Below are positions 30,713 to 45,700 of a DNA stretch of 64,000 nucleotides, one piece after another. The notes beneath the pieces were generated by a model. That model saw only the letters and a program-made list of their open reading frames with translations, ran no database searches and had not been told where the DNA came from. Origin of the DNA: Lingula anatina (Eukaryota; Brachiopoda; Lingulata; Lingulida; Lingulidae); assembly GCF_001039355.2 (NCBI RefSeq), contig NW_019775413.1:109237-173236 (forward strand), given 5' to 3'. Made by a program: the position numbers and the translations under genes. The number at the start of each line of letters is the position of its first letter. Position 1 is the stretch's first letter.

Positions 30713-33700
30713 TCATACAGAACCATACTCTGTCATCCTCTTATACTGGTTACCAGAGCCCCTCGTTTCATGGGCAAAACAGGCAAAACCAATGGCAATG
30801 GCTAGAAATATTATGAAGAGGATGACCAGAGCAATGAAAACACCTAAAGAGAATGCAGGAGTATTTGGCTCTGATGAGATGCTGTTGGTAGCATTTAGCA
30901 TGAATCCTAAGGCCCATCCTATGGTTTTACCATTCACCTACGTGGTAGGAAAGAAAAAATAAAACTTAAAGAACATAATCATGGTAACTGTAAACTCCTG
31001 TTCAACTTGCCTTTGACTTCAAAGCCCACTTTCGCGGATTAATATCAAGCTCACAAAGGAATAAATGTTTTTTTAACGTTACAAATAAGATAATGGTCCA
31101 ATGGTAAAAGGACAACTATTTGACTATTTGAGAGTGAAACTTACATCTCCTTTGAATGAGATTGTGTGCCAGTTTTCTTTAGTGAAATTGTATCCTTTGG
31201 TCAGGATGGTGTGGACATAGTGAGCATCAAAACAGTACAATTCCAACTGGTCTGCATATTCTGGGGCTATGGGGATATCTTTCATCTAGAAAATAATTAC
31301 TTAATCATAGTTTAAAAAAAACATTCACAACAGTGTTTTTTTTTTTCAATAATTAAACAAACCATTTAGAACAGTTGTTCAGTTTTAACCTGTCATGATA
31401 ATGTCCTAAAATATCTATCCACATGTATCCCATTTTCAGTACAGATATCAATGTTTCTATACATTGAACACTTATTTGTAATATATAAGGTGTAAAAAAT
31501 ACACCTAACTGAAAACATAAATTTCTCTAAAATTATCCATCATTATTTAATGAAGTTTCATTTAATACCCTGACACATTTTTGACTTAATGGATATTGGT
31601 AGTCTGTGTTGGTGCTTAGTAATAATAGTACAAAAAATATAAATATATAAATGCATTAAGCTATACTCTATTACCTGAGTCCAGTTCTTGCTGCAGAAGT
31701 CTTTTATGGCATACTCAAATTGTGGAAGACTGAAAGTCCCTTCTTTATTGTTCTTGGTTAGGTTTAAGAAGTCCACAACATAGAAAAATGTGGAAAAAGC
31801 CTGGAAAGTAGGAATAAATTTAAGCCATCAAAATGTATGAAGCGAAAGTCAAGATATTAAGAGATTTTCTTATGTTTTTCAACTTTTAAATAACAAACTA
31901 GAGTGCAGTTGTACATAAATATTACTTTAACCTATGATTATAATAATACATAACTAACAAAGCTAATAGACTTGATGACAGCTAGTTAAATTCTGCATCA
32001 AAAGATAAAGCAAGTCTTTTTGATGCATATGACTTACCAAATACTGTCCATTTAGGTGTGGAATGTATTTTCCATTAAAAGAACAGGAGTGATGAGGCCA
32101 GCTACAACTTGTAAAATTAAACAGCTTAGTCACTTGTCTTGCACATGCTGTACTGTTACTGGTGCCCACAAACCTGAAGGTGGTGTTCTGTAAGGCAATG
32201 ATGGAACTATTAGTGCTAAATAGGATGTTGTTTTATTCTGTTCAAGTGGAGAGCATTTAGAGCTTAGCTCATTAAATGGCTAAGAGAAATAAGAAAAACA
32301 ATAAAAGAAATTCAATTCTTTAAAATAGCAGACAATTTTCTTAAATGTCAACTAGGTGAAAAATAATTTATTAGTTAAAAAAGAATATTTTGTGTTTACG
32401 ACACATGCTACTCTACACGTAATTACACAAAAGTAAATTAGATATCTTTGTTATGTAATAAGCTAAATCATATATCTTTATAATGTATAAGCATTGTACA
32501 GTTGCAATCAAATGCTTATGCAGACTGAGAAATGGTATAAATGTTTTCATGTTTACCTTATTCCAGGTAGACTTACTAAGTGTAGACTCTCTTCCCCAAG
32601 CCCGTAAAGCATGTGGGCCCTTGGTACAGGGAGCCTCAAAAACATCAGCATAACTGTAAGTTGTGCTCTTCCCAAGTGGACCACAAGGGTTCAGTACCAT
32701 TGTCCCATTCATTTCCTAGAAAATGTTAAAAAATAAGGCCAGAAGACATGATTTTTGTGTTTTAAACACATATGTGGGCTATCCAATTATTGTTATGCTT
32801 TTATCTTGCATCTAAACACTAATTTATCTTCAAAACCTGCACAAAAAAATTCAAAACTAAAAAGGTATTATAAATGTCCTATGAAAATCTATCTCCTCCC
32901 CTCCTTTCTATGCCATTGGTAGATAAAAAATCTGAATATAATTTTTTTTGTTATTCTGCTGCCAAAACATAATTATGAAATCAACACAAATTTTCTAAAG
33001 TGTATATTACCATTTTACAAAGTTCTAATTACCTCAACAAGTACTGCCCTCATCTGTCTCTCAGCTTCCACTTTCCCATAACACAGGAAGCTATTAGAGT
33101 AAAGATCATATTTTTCTCCATAAATGACAATGTCAGATGTATAGTTGCGAGGCAACTGATCAGGATGGGCAGGAACAAAGCTAAGCTGTGTTGAGGCTCC
33201 TCCCATATCCATAGCACCTAATGTTTCTTGGGTGCTGCCATCAAAAAATGACATCAAGTCCTGCCATTTGCTGTTTTTGTTCTAAAACGAGAAATGTTTG
33301 TTATCAGGTTCAAAGCATATTTAAATTCAATAAATAAATTTCCAAAATCTACTACAGTCCCAACTTTATTTCTGGATCAAGTCAGATTTAAAAAAACAAA
33401 ATATTAAGTAAGGCATGACTATTCTTCTTGGAACAGTATTGTTCTAATCTAAAGGATTTTTCACATTGAGTGTGGTATTATAGTGATACAGCGATACTGG
33501 TGTGTTTTGTAAGGTTCTAGAATGTAGTTTTTCTACAGAGAAATTTTACTCCCTTTCACAGGGGGTGGGGGGTGCAGGGTCTCCTTAAAAGATACCTTTT
33601 TTTATGTAATAGACAGGCTATTATGTTGTATATCTGTCAAAACATATGGGTACAGCTGTATCACCTAGATATAAGACTTGATGCTAAAAGGCCTACAGAA

Positions 33701-36700
33701 CGCAATTACATGACTGCAAATTTTCTGTCTAATACTCAAAGATTGTGCAGGGCATTTAATGCTATGTTGATTCTAGTTTATGTTTTGACAATGGACATGT
33801 TCAGCATGACTTAACAAGGTCAATTATTGACATGATCATTACTTACCACTCTGAAGGAATTCTTCAGATGGTTGACTGTGACCCATGCATAAGTTCCCTC
33901 TTCCCTGCCAGATATGATACGTATTTGCTTGGTGGGATTCTCCAGCAGAAAATGGTAGTCTGCTATCATACTGCGCACAGACTGAAATATTTGCTCACTG
34001 GCATTGTGATCTACCTCACTGAAAGTAAACTGCCCATAAGGTCCAAATATATAAAATTTTATGGCAATATATTTGCCAAACATTCAGATTTGGCTGATTA
34101 TTTGCCATTTGATTTAGTATAGGTACCTTTTTTTAATCTTTTTTAACTTGTTAGCTGTAAAATTTTTTCTGCAAATAAACTAAACTAAACAGCAAAGCTG
34201 ACAAATATACAGACATCATACAGGAAACAAGGCAGCAAAGCTGACAAATATGTTCAGATATTATGCAGAAAAAAGTGCACAAAATAATGTTTTGGTCAAT
34301 TTTGATGCACAGTTACATAATGGTTTAAAATAGCATGACTCTAACCCTCTTACATTATGTGCTACAGGTAACACGGGCATTGAAAAACTAGCAAGTGATT
34401 CAGTTCCATGTGATATAGAAGCCACTGAAAATGGTAATGTGTGAACACAATAATAACCCTAAATGAAAACCAATCATGCTGATTTTAGAAATCAATCTGC
34501 CTCTACCAATCAAAGCCAATCAATAAATTTAAAGTAAAACAAAATATTTGGAAGTTATGGGGCGACTGTCACCAAAATTGTGCAAAAAAACCAAAATAAT
34601 TACTGTAAATGTACACCAATCATGCTGATATTCAAAAGCAACCTGCCTCTTTACCAAACAAAGCCACTCAGTAAATTTTAAGTAAAACAAAGATACGGTT
34701 TGGAAGTTACGGGGCAAGGGTTAACAAAATTGTGCAAAAAAACAGAATAATTATCATAAATGTAAACTGATCATGCCAATTTTCCAAAGCAACCTGCCTC
34801 TTTACCAAACAAAGCCACTTCATAAATTTAAAGTAAAGCACAAATAGTGGGGTAGTTATAGGGTAAACATCAGTAAAATTGTGAAAAAAAAAGGATAATT
34901 ACAGTATAAATTTAAAGTAAAACAAAAATATGGTTTGGAAAATACAGGGTAAACATCAAAATTGTGCAAAAAAGCAGAATAATTACTGTAAATGTAAACC
35001 GATCACGCCAATTTTCCAAAGCAATTTGCCTCTTTACCAAACAAACCCACTTAGTAAATTTAAAGTAAAACAAATAATATGGTTTGGCAGTTATGGAGCA
35101 AATGTCATGTGTTGGACTACCCTCTACCAGGGCCACAGATTGATTTTTCACTAGATAATAAGAGATACGTCTCTGGTTAAACAGATGGCTAATCTCTGTA
35201 CTGTCACCCTGTGCTGAAATCTCAAGGATGATTATATGGCTGGTAATTGTTTGCATAACTACTCAGGCACTGTCACTTAGCAAGTCCCTAACAAGTCCCC
35301 TTGACAGTAATCAAGACAGTTAATTGTTCATCTGTGACAATAAAAAAAAGACCCTTAGCAGACAGACAACTCAAGGCAGGTTGCGTAACAAGCTGTAATC
35401 ACATCACTGAGCTCCTGCAGAGCAGGTACAATGCCATCTGAGTGCGTGCAGATTTAATTGCTCCCATCTGGCCGAATGTTACAGGGTCGCCTCAGCAAAA
35501 AATGTCCACAGAATAAAAACTGCTGCCCTGGTAGAGGGTAGTGTTGGACAGTGACAGCAACAGCGACAATGACACGACAGCGATGACGCGGACAGACTGA
35601 CCAATCAGAATATGTACAGACACTTACAGTGTCTGTATAGAAAAAGGTATAGATAACCTGAAGTTTATTATTAATTTTCCTTTATGTTAAAAGCCATTAT
35701 TTACATTTACATACATGATATACAATTTCCCAAAGTATTCATGGTAATTTCAATCATTTGCATAAAAAGGAATTTGCTTTTGACACACTTTCAGGACATA
35801 CATCTTTGTGGCTTTCAAATAACCTACATGATGTTATGGCATTTCATGTCAAATAAAATACATTGTCATTAAAATCTTTGAGAACACAGGAAAATGGTAT
35901 ATAGAATCAGGAAAGACGCAATACAAGACCTGATATAAAAATGAATAATTATAAAGAAATGAAATGAAACATATTAATGAAAAAAAAGGATATATGGCTC
36001 AGTTAATTTTTTGTTAAATAGTAAAATAAAAACCAAATATCTTGGTTCATCTAAAAAGAAAATAAACCAAAATTATAGTTCTTAAAATTATATATAAATA
36101 CCCAAATGTAGGTCTTTCTTTAAAAAATAATTTATAAAAACACTTACTCTAATAATCGCATACCAGCTGTAGCCCCAAGAAATACTCTTGTCTTGTGATA
36201 AGAGGCCTCTGGAATGTGTGGGGCTATATATGTATCCACACATGGCTTCAAAGCAGTACCTGCTTGCTTGGGGTTATCTCCATAACTGGACAAACTGGGG
36301 CATTTAGTGTGATCTGAAAAATAATGACAAAATTGAGTTGTTAACTGAATAAATTTATCAAAATATATTAAAATGTTTCAAAACATAAAATGGGATAATA
36401 TCAATTTTGACCAATCTAATGGACACAATAGACTTATATGTAGGACTGCTGATTTATGGGGGTTAATTTCTATTACACAACCTTCTCTCTACCTGCAATA
36501 TGAATACATATATTAATGCAACTTCATTATCTCTTAGGCCAAAGGCCTTCACATATACAGTATTACAACTATCCATAAATCATATAGACAATCTAGGAAA
36601 GATTCTTAAGAGAAACTAGAGGATCAGAGAGGCGATACCGCCTCCGGATATTGTACCACCAGCTGGAGTAAGCGCATTCGAATGGAACCACCCCCCCCCC

Positions 36701-39700
36701 CAAAAAAAAAAAAAGGGACANNNNNNNNNNNNNNNNNNNNNNNNNNNNNNNNNNNNNNNNNNNNNNNNNNNNNNNNNNNNNNNNNNNNNNNNNNNNNNNN
36801 NNNNNNNNNNNNNNNNNNNNNNNNNNNNNNNNNNNNNNNNNNNNNNNNNNNNNNNNNNNNNNNNNNNNNNNNNNNNNNNNNNNNNNNNNNNNNNNNNNNN
36901 NNNNNNNNNNNNNNNNNNNNNNNNNNNNNNNNNNNNNNNNNNNNNNNNNNNNNNNNNNNNNNNNNNNNNNNNNNNNNNNNNNNNNNNNNNNNNNNNNNNN
37001 NNNNNNNNNNNNNNNNNNNNNNNNNNNNNNNNNNNNNNNNNNNNNNNNNNNNNNNNNNNNNNNNNNNNNNNNNNNNNNNNNNNNNNNNNNNNNNNNNNNN
37101 NNNNNNNNNNNNNNNNNNNNNNNNNNNNNNNNNNNNNNNNNNNNNNNNNNNNNNNNNNNNNNNNNNNNNNNNNNNNNNNNNNNNNNNNNNNNNNNNNNNN
37201 NNNNNNNNNNNNNNNNNNNNNNNNNNNNNNNNNNNNNNNNNNNNNNNNNNNNNNNNNNNNNNNNNNNNNNNNNNNNNNNNNNNNNNNNNNNNNNNNNNNN
37301 NNNNNNNNNNNNNNNNNNNNNNNNNNNNNNNNNNNNNNNNNNNNNNNNNNNNNNNNNNNNNNNNNNNNNNNNNNNNNNNNNNNNNNNNNNNNNNNNNNNN
37401 NNNNNNNNNNNNNNNNNNNNNNNNNNNNNNNNNNNNNNNNNNNNNNNNNNNNNNNNNNNNNNNNNNNNNNNNNNNNNNNNNNNNNNNNNNNNNNNNNNNN
37501 NNNNNNNNNNNNNNNNNNNNNNNNNNNNNNNNNNNNNNNNNNNNNNNNNNNNNNNNNNNNNNNNNNNNNNNNNNNNNATGGCCGCTACTACCATGAAAAT
37601 GCACCGATTGACCCCAAACTCACGAAAATGAAAGATGACCCTAAGGGTAACACCTGCCCATAATATTATAGGTAAGATATGTTTCGTTTCTAAATATCGG
37701 CTGAAATAAAAATTTTCTCGCAAAAAATTCCCATTTTTAGAAAATTTTGGCCCGTTTGACCTTGAAATAAAGGTCAAAGGTCAAATCCAAGGGCATATTT
37801 GAAATCCTCACATATGACTTTTGGTCAGCCATCTGTAGAAATTTTTCCCATAATTCCATTGGTTTGGGAGATATTTAGCATTGAATTTTCAAAATTTTTG
37901 ACAAGGGTGCATTTCAACGAGCGTCACGCCCAGGTCAATGCACCAACTGAGACAAAAAAACCTGGGAGTTCAAGTTGAGATTATATGTCACCCAAATCCA
38001 AGAGATGGGGACACAGGTCCTTGCGGTCTAGGAGGAGAAGCGGTAACGGTGACTTGTATCCCACGTGATCCTGCGGAGCCGCAGGGGCCGCAGGAGCTGG
38101 CGGAGCCGGCGGAGCTGTACGAGACGGGACTAAAACCGGGACTAAAACCATGAGTACCGCCAGCGTACACGCTGGTGGTACTAATTAGTTCTGATTCCTT
38201 ATTTCAAATGACTGATTTCAATACACTCCCAAGTTTTTTGGGTTTTTTTTTCCAGATTTTTAGTTCTTTTTCGCAGGATTTTAACTATAGGCATATAATA
38301 CTATTTAACATGATGTGAATGATAAATCTATGAAAAAATTCTGAGACTCGTAGTGTCTAATTAGATATGGGGTAAATAAACAACCACATATAGATTAATA
38401 ATAGTGAATGTTAGTTAGCTGTTTTAGCACAGTGAATAACATTCACTAAAATATAAACATTTAAAATATAAACATTTATAAATAACTTTTGCTACTCAGG
38501 CACACATTAATGTGCTATTCATAATTGCTCAGATACACCTTGATTTTTGCTAGCCAAAAAGAAGTTCTACTTTCAGTCACCAGATGGCACTGTATGCCAT
38601 ATAATTTCCCCCTTCTCTCTGCTAAATAATGTGTTGACTGTTTGTCAATGAAATAACTACAACAACATTTCCCTACCATGACTTACTAAGAGATGTAAAA
38701 TATGCTTCTGGTTTCCAAAGATAAATCTCTTTAAACTTTGGTGGTAATCTTGTTGTGACCTTCTCTAGCTACATATCTGTCCAGGTCTCTAATCACATAA
38801 ACATGCATTTCGACAAACAGAAAACCCACGTAAGCTAATATCTTTATCATTTATGATCCCTTTTTATCAAGGAAATTATACAGAATAATTCAATATTCAA
38901 CTATAAAAACCCATTTTTTGAAAAAAATTTACAATGACCATAATAACAACTACATGTATTCTTCATTTCCATATTCAGCAGTGATGGCACGCTAAGCACT
39001 GATCTTAATTAAACAATGTAATGATTAGGTCTGTTCAAAACTAGTTGTCATAAAACCTTGCATATATATTTAGAAGATTAGATCATTTGTAAAGCTACTG
39101 CAATATATATATACATGTAGTGCTCAAGAAACTTATTCTCATTATATTCAAGAATGGCAATAAAATAGGCAAAAAGCTTTCCAGCAAAAAATGCCAGCAA
39201 TGTTGAAGAAATATGCTTGACACTTCAAACCTAGTCTTCTATAATCTCAAGAGGATTTAGTGCAACTTAGTCTTACCAGCATGTCGACTACATATAAATG
39301 ACACCTAGTATTATCTATTGCAACTATATTTTCTGGAGGAGTGAATATTCTGACCTAAATCCAATTCAACCAGTCATGCTACTAACTGATAACATCTTTC
39401 ATGAATTACAGATTCCAGAATTTAAAGGAATGCAGTTCCAATAAATCCACCTCAGGTTTGTCAAACAAAACCTTAACCACCCTATTATATAGAGATGATA
39501 AATTTTTTACAATATGTTTCTGAAACTTAATTTATATGGAATGTAATTTGAGAATAAGTATTACACCACAGGTGTGCCTTCATTGGATATGGCAGCAGAA
39601 TATAATTCATTCAAATAACACAAAGAGCTTTTTTTACATTTTCAGAAACAGTTTTGTATTTTTGGTAAACGTTGAGAAAATTGCTTAACGTATTTGACCT

Positions 39701-42700
39701 AGAAATCAAATTGACAGAGGTTATCTTAGACATTCATTACTTACAGAAATATATGATGCATCACTGCCTTTTTGGCACAGTTTACCTTATTGCAAAAGCA
39801 ATATACATGAGCATCAATAATTCTTTCATACTATTACTGAGCAAAACAAATATTAATAGTTACTGTGTCACATTTTCACAACACGAAATATATTTCATTC
39901 TATTCAAAGTCATACGATTTAAGTGTGTGTTAGCTTGAGGTGCTTTTACATGAATGTTCTCAGGCAATTAATTCAACTGATTTGACAGAGTGTGGTTCTG
40001 ACCTGAATGTCCTGAAATAACACCACATTCTCAATTACATACAACACTACTTTTGGTAGTGAACATGATTCAAGGCCACTCGAGGAATATCTGAATATAT
40101 GATACTTTACTGTAACCAAATAAGTATGTAAATACCAATTGTTTCTATGATTTTTTTTCACTTTCCAACCAATAGCTTGCAGCAGGGTATTTGTGGGAAT
40201 ATTTATCTTTTGAGATAAGCTTGTTTTGCCAAACTCCATCCCATGATTCACAAATTAAATGCTCCAATTAGAAATGCAGACTGATTAAGAAACAATACAG
40301 TGCCAATCCAGCACTGAGTGACATATACCATATAACAGTTAGAGATTATGAGTCACACAATGATAAAATCAACATGAAAATATTTTACTGTGGAAAATTG
40401 ACAGTAAATGTATCTGGCACAAGAATATTATCAAACATAATGGGAACTTTTAATTAAGAATTTACACAACAATATCATTTACTTACTGTTGTATTACTAC
40501 ATTTGCTAGCTATGTACAATTATTAATATGATACTTCAGCAAATATATGAAACAGCCCTCTTCGATATTCTCTCTATAAAAATATACATAAAATTAAGTT
40601 ACAAATATTATTTCAAAAAATAAAAAAATATTTGTATTAGTGACCAACATTTTAACTTTTTCAACATCATTTGGCACCATAATTTTTACTTCTTTAAATT
40701 GTCAATTTTTTGTTGCAATATTCATATAATTTTCTTTATCTTGGTAAGTAAGTAGCCTTTACTACAGGTTCATGAGCATTATACATATGCTCAATTCATT
40801 ACCATCTTTTCTTCAGCTGTATGGGTTCATTGAGTTACCAACATTTCTGCTTGGCTGATGTGATTGGACAAGTGCCCCTCCAGTGCAGCAGGAGGGCAAG
40901 CGAATGTTGTAATATCCTTTATTGACTTTAAATGTTATGAGAATGCATTATCAAGTTTCTTCTAGGCTATCTATATCATGGGGGTAAACTGGAGTGCAAT
41001 GTGGGACCGGTCAGGCAGATATCAAATGGAAAGATTGCTAATCTATACCATGAAGCAGACAAATTTATGTAGAGCCAGTTTTTTTACATGTAAAATGATA
41101 CCTAAAGCTTATAAAATTAACAATTAATTCCCTATATATTTTTCTTCTCTTTTGACCTTTGAATTCCACATATTTCTTACAACTTTATGTGTTAATAGTT
41201 CTGATTTCCCCAAAAATCCATTTTTAAACACTAAAATTTAGTTACACTTGTTTATACACATCTTTCAATGTTACACCAACAAAAACAGTCACTGCAGATA
41301 ATTGTGCACTTTAGACAGAGATCACCATTCACATATTGAACAACATGTGCAGCAGACTGTCAGTGCTTTGCCCCTTGAACTGCCCTGTTATCAACAGGCT
41401 GTGAAAATAAGATTTCTAAGTATAAATGTCTATGTACTAAGAAATAGTGAAATTCCCTCTGCAATAAAATATACAAATCTCGTCTTGATATTTAGCTGGT
41501 AACAGTATCGCAGGCATGTGAGTCAATAAATGATTCAAAATTGTCAATAAAAAGATTTATCATCATTATGTTTATTGGCTGCTATTCATCAATGTGCTGT
41601 ATACTTAATGATATGGCAAAATTAACAAAAGGAGTAATAACCAAGAGCAATATCATGCCGTTTGATATGATAGTCAAAGAGGCAAGTAGAAAAGCCTATA
41701 TATGAGTGAGGTGCAAACTTGTAGTCTTGAACTATAATATGTATAAATATGTTTTCTTTGATGTTTTATTAGAGTAATATTATACCTGGTAACACAGATA
41801 CTAACTTGGAGTGCTTTTATTGCATATACTTGTTATTTAGGTGAAATTCACAGTCTAAAGCATCCAACCTCAAAACTATTCAAAATTGTTCTACAACCTG
41901 TTATTTAACAGTAACATGACACCTACCAATAATAGATTGTTCTCATTCTTTATATTAGTTCCACATGCACTCACTGGCCACAAATGAGCAATTCAAGTCA
42001 TATCACCACTCAAATTAAAACCATATGTTTTTCTGAGAAAAAATTGTCTAACTTCAATAAATCACTGAGAAAAAATAATCAATCCTGCTTAATTGTATTG
42101 TTTCTTTATTCATTAACTTTCATCATTAATTTTCAGGACCTTTACAGCTACAGAAAGCAAAGAGGCATTTTCAGTTTTATCTGATAATGTAATAATTAAT
42201 GAGCCCATATCTGTGAAATGTACAACTGTCAAATAATTTATACATGTACCAGCTGATTAAAAATACCCAATGCAGGCAAATTCTAGAATGTGATCATAAA
42301 AAATGCTCCACAAAGTTCACATTTAAGAATGAACTATTAGCATCTTCTTTTAATCAAGCACGTCTTAATAAATGGTTATCAGTGAATATTGTACAAAGCA
42401 AAACCATTTTAACAATGTTATAATATGTATTAAAATAAACAGAAAATAACAAATAAATGAACAAATAAAGAGACCATGAAAGGATTTGCTTTTCAAGTAA
42501 TCTTTTCAACCATTATAAAAATGTTTGATCATCATAAGAACTTGCTGTGCACCTGTAAATAGATGTACTCCTACTTGACAGGGTGATTGCTGCTTATCTA
42601 AAGATAAATGATATCAGCCAACTAGAATAATCACAGCTAAATTAAATATTGCCAGCAACACATTATATCTAGGGTATAAATTGCATGACGTACTATGAGA

Positions 42701-45700
42701 AACTAAAAGGTTGAAGGAATATCAATAGACGGTTATTCAGCTAAAGACTACCCTGCTGAATAAATATTTATATCCTGCATATAACTCCATCTTTGATATG
42801 TCTCCTCTTTAGTGAATTTGCTTTTATTTTTAAATCTAAATACTACCCTCTACTCTAGTATTTATGTTTTTTTTTTCTCCTTCTTTTATCATCCCAAATA
42901 ATTTCTACATTCTACAATTCACAATCTCTTCTTCCATGAATTCTCCATAGCTGGACATATAATTGACCTCATCATTCAGGCCCCAACATTGGTCTCCACT
43001 AGTTACATACTGTGGTCAATAATATACCACTGTCACACATGTATGAGCTTAACTGATGCTACATCATGAATCATTTTAATGCTCATTCATTTAACCATTG
43101 GATATATGTACTACATATTGTATAAATAACAAAAATATACTAAATTCTTTGCCAATTTTTGTCAATAGATCATAACTTTTTAATTGAGCAAAATATCCAG
43201 AGTATTGAAAAGAAATCATGCTGGAGTACATGTATAAGCCCAGAAATGACTGGTCATCTAGGTAAAGACTTTCTGAAGGGCCGTCTTATCAATCATGTAA
43301 CCCTAGGAGGCACAAAAAGCAGTGTGAATATCAGCCATATGTACATTATATCGTTTAAATTCCAATGGATATTATTTTACCTACACCATTACAAAACAGA
43401 TATTATCAAAATGTACACTTGCTGGTCAATCATATAATCCTTGACAGTTAGGGTTACTTGGTTTGAATGAATGTGAAGAAATGTGCTGATAAGAGAGAAC
43501 AGTAGATAAACCAATAGTTCTCATTAAGTTGATAGGATTGTATTAAACATTATTCTAAATCACTTGCTGAAACAGCAACTGTTTCATGAGTTTAAGCACA
43601 TGGGTCTAGTTAGCAAGGTAGCAACACATGCGATTTCTTAACTTAAACAATAAATAAGCCATGCTCATAAAAAACAACTGACATTTATTGTTTTTCACGC
43701 TCATTTCTAAAGTCATGGTAAAGAGTTAATGAATATTGTCAGATGAATCAAACATGAATGTCCTCCCTTCAACAACTGTGCATATTGTACTTCTTGTAAA
43801 ATTACCAGAGGAAAAAGAAACAAAGAAACCAAAACCATAAATAATCTGGAAAAAGAAGAGGGGGGGGGGAGTCAAACATTCTTACCCTGTTAGGGTTAAT
43901 ATCAAAGGATTATCTCTAATTAACAGAAAATTCATTAAAATCCATAAAATGTAAGCAAACTTTATGTTAAATATCTATTTAGGTCTAGTATAAACTTAAC
44001 AAAAAAGCTACTGGCCAAATTAATTCTAAAAACAAGTATACTCAATACTTGGCAAATTGAGTTTATATTATGCCAGCAAATAAAGGTCACCTGGGCACTG
44101 CACCCAAATATGTTCACCTATCCATGTTCCTGGCAAAGGTGCTAGTGTGTCTTATGGGGCCTCGTAAGGTGTAAATGGTAGGTTTGCCAAAATCAAACTA
44201 TAGTATACTAAAATGCTCAGTTCAAATTTTCTGACTGATTACCAAACAAAATCAATAATTGTTATTTACAATTCAAAACTGATGACAAATAGGTATAATT
44301 TATACAATTACATACATAGGCAAATACATTCACTTTTTATGCCAGAATCACCACAAAACATCAATATCATAGACTGTATCATATAACAGAGATAATGAAA
44401 ACGATTAATAATTTTCAACATGCACATGTCACGGTAAAGGACTAGTACATCAGATACACACTTTGCATAAAAAGCTGAATCTCTTAATTGCATGTGTAAG
44501 ATTTTCATTAAAAAAACATTAAGTCAATTACAAAGTGGAGTTCTTGGTATGTAAAAGAAAAAATATTAAAGCAATTCTTATTACTTTAAATCATATCTTA
44601 CAACAGACAGAAATGAACTGAACTGGTATTTATGGATTCCTAACACATCTTTGTAAGTAATAAGACCAAGACAGAGAAAATATGATGTGCCCCATTTATG
44701 GATGCCAACACAGTCCAATTCCAGCCATATTGTGCAAGTATTTCAATGGGAAACATGCCACAAATCTGGATGATTAAGAAAAGTATACAGTATTATTAGA
44801 CTCATGCTGATTGCTATACCTTTTAAGTGGGAAAATTAAGCAAATATAAATGTACTATCTGGCATAGAACACAGGCCATGTTGATAATTTCCCAACACTT
44901 AAACATAACATGCACAACTGCTTTCCATAAATCATCCTGGATATCTTAAACCAAATTTACTGAAGACATTTGCACCTATCATTATTATTGGGCTGTTGGG
45001 TGTTACATATACATATTAGTAGTATACCACATGCAGTTTAAATGTTCCATAATTGATCATTATTGACCAATATCTAAGACTGTTTGTCATTGGGATTGTG
45101 AAGAAATATAATGAATAAGGCATTATGCAGGCTGGAATATTGTGGGCTCCACATAATATCAATATTGACTGTGATATTTTTAAAAGTAAATGTAAACATG
45201 CATATAACAGTGGTGATGGATGATTAAATATGTATTTGTGTTAAGAAAACCATTTAAATTATATTCAATCTGAGGCATCTTTTACTTTACAGCTATATGA
45301 ATAATCTAACGGAAGAACTTAAAACTGCAGATATACAAACACATTTTAACAGGTAATATTCTAACATGGGGAGCTGTTATCTGGTAATATCATACTCTGA
45401 AAAGTGGGGTAATTTTCTTTCAGTTATTAATTTTCTAATAACAATATGTATTATAACATTTGTTCCTGTTTATTTTGAATTATCTTCCAAAATGTCATTC
45501 AATAAACAAAACCAAGTCATTGATGAAAAGGAAGCAAACCGTTTTTAAATTGAAGGTGCCTCTTCAGGAAGGGCCTAATAAAATACCATCTCTCACTGGT
45601 ACCCATATTCTGATTCAATTTTAGTTAATTACCTGCAAATATCAGGGACAAAGATTCTATGGTAAATGGAATGTTCAGACACATGTAACAAAGATATACT

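Noticed and set aside
36593-37777. Long open frames of about 300-390 residues on both strands
   Set aside because: They run through the N gap and are artefacts.
37938-38170. Proline/glutamate-rich ORFs on both strands, collagen-like look
   Set aside because: Low-complexity GC-rich repeat DNA with no splice context or family match.
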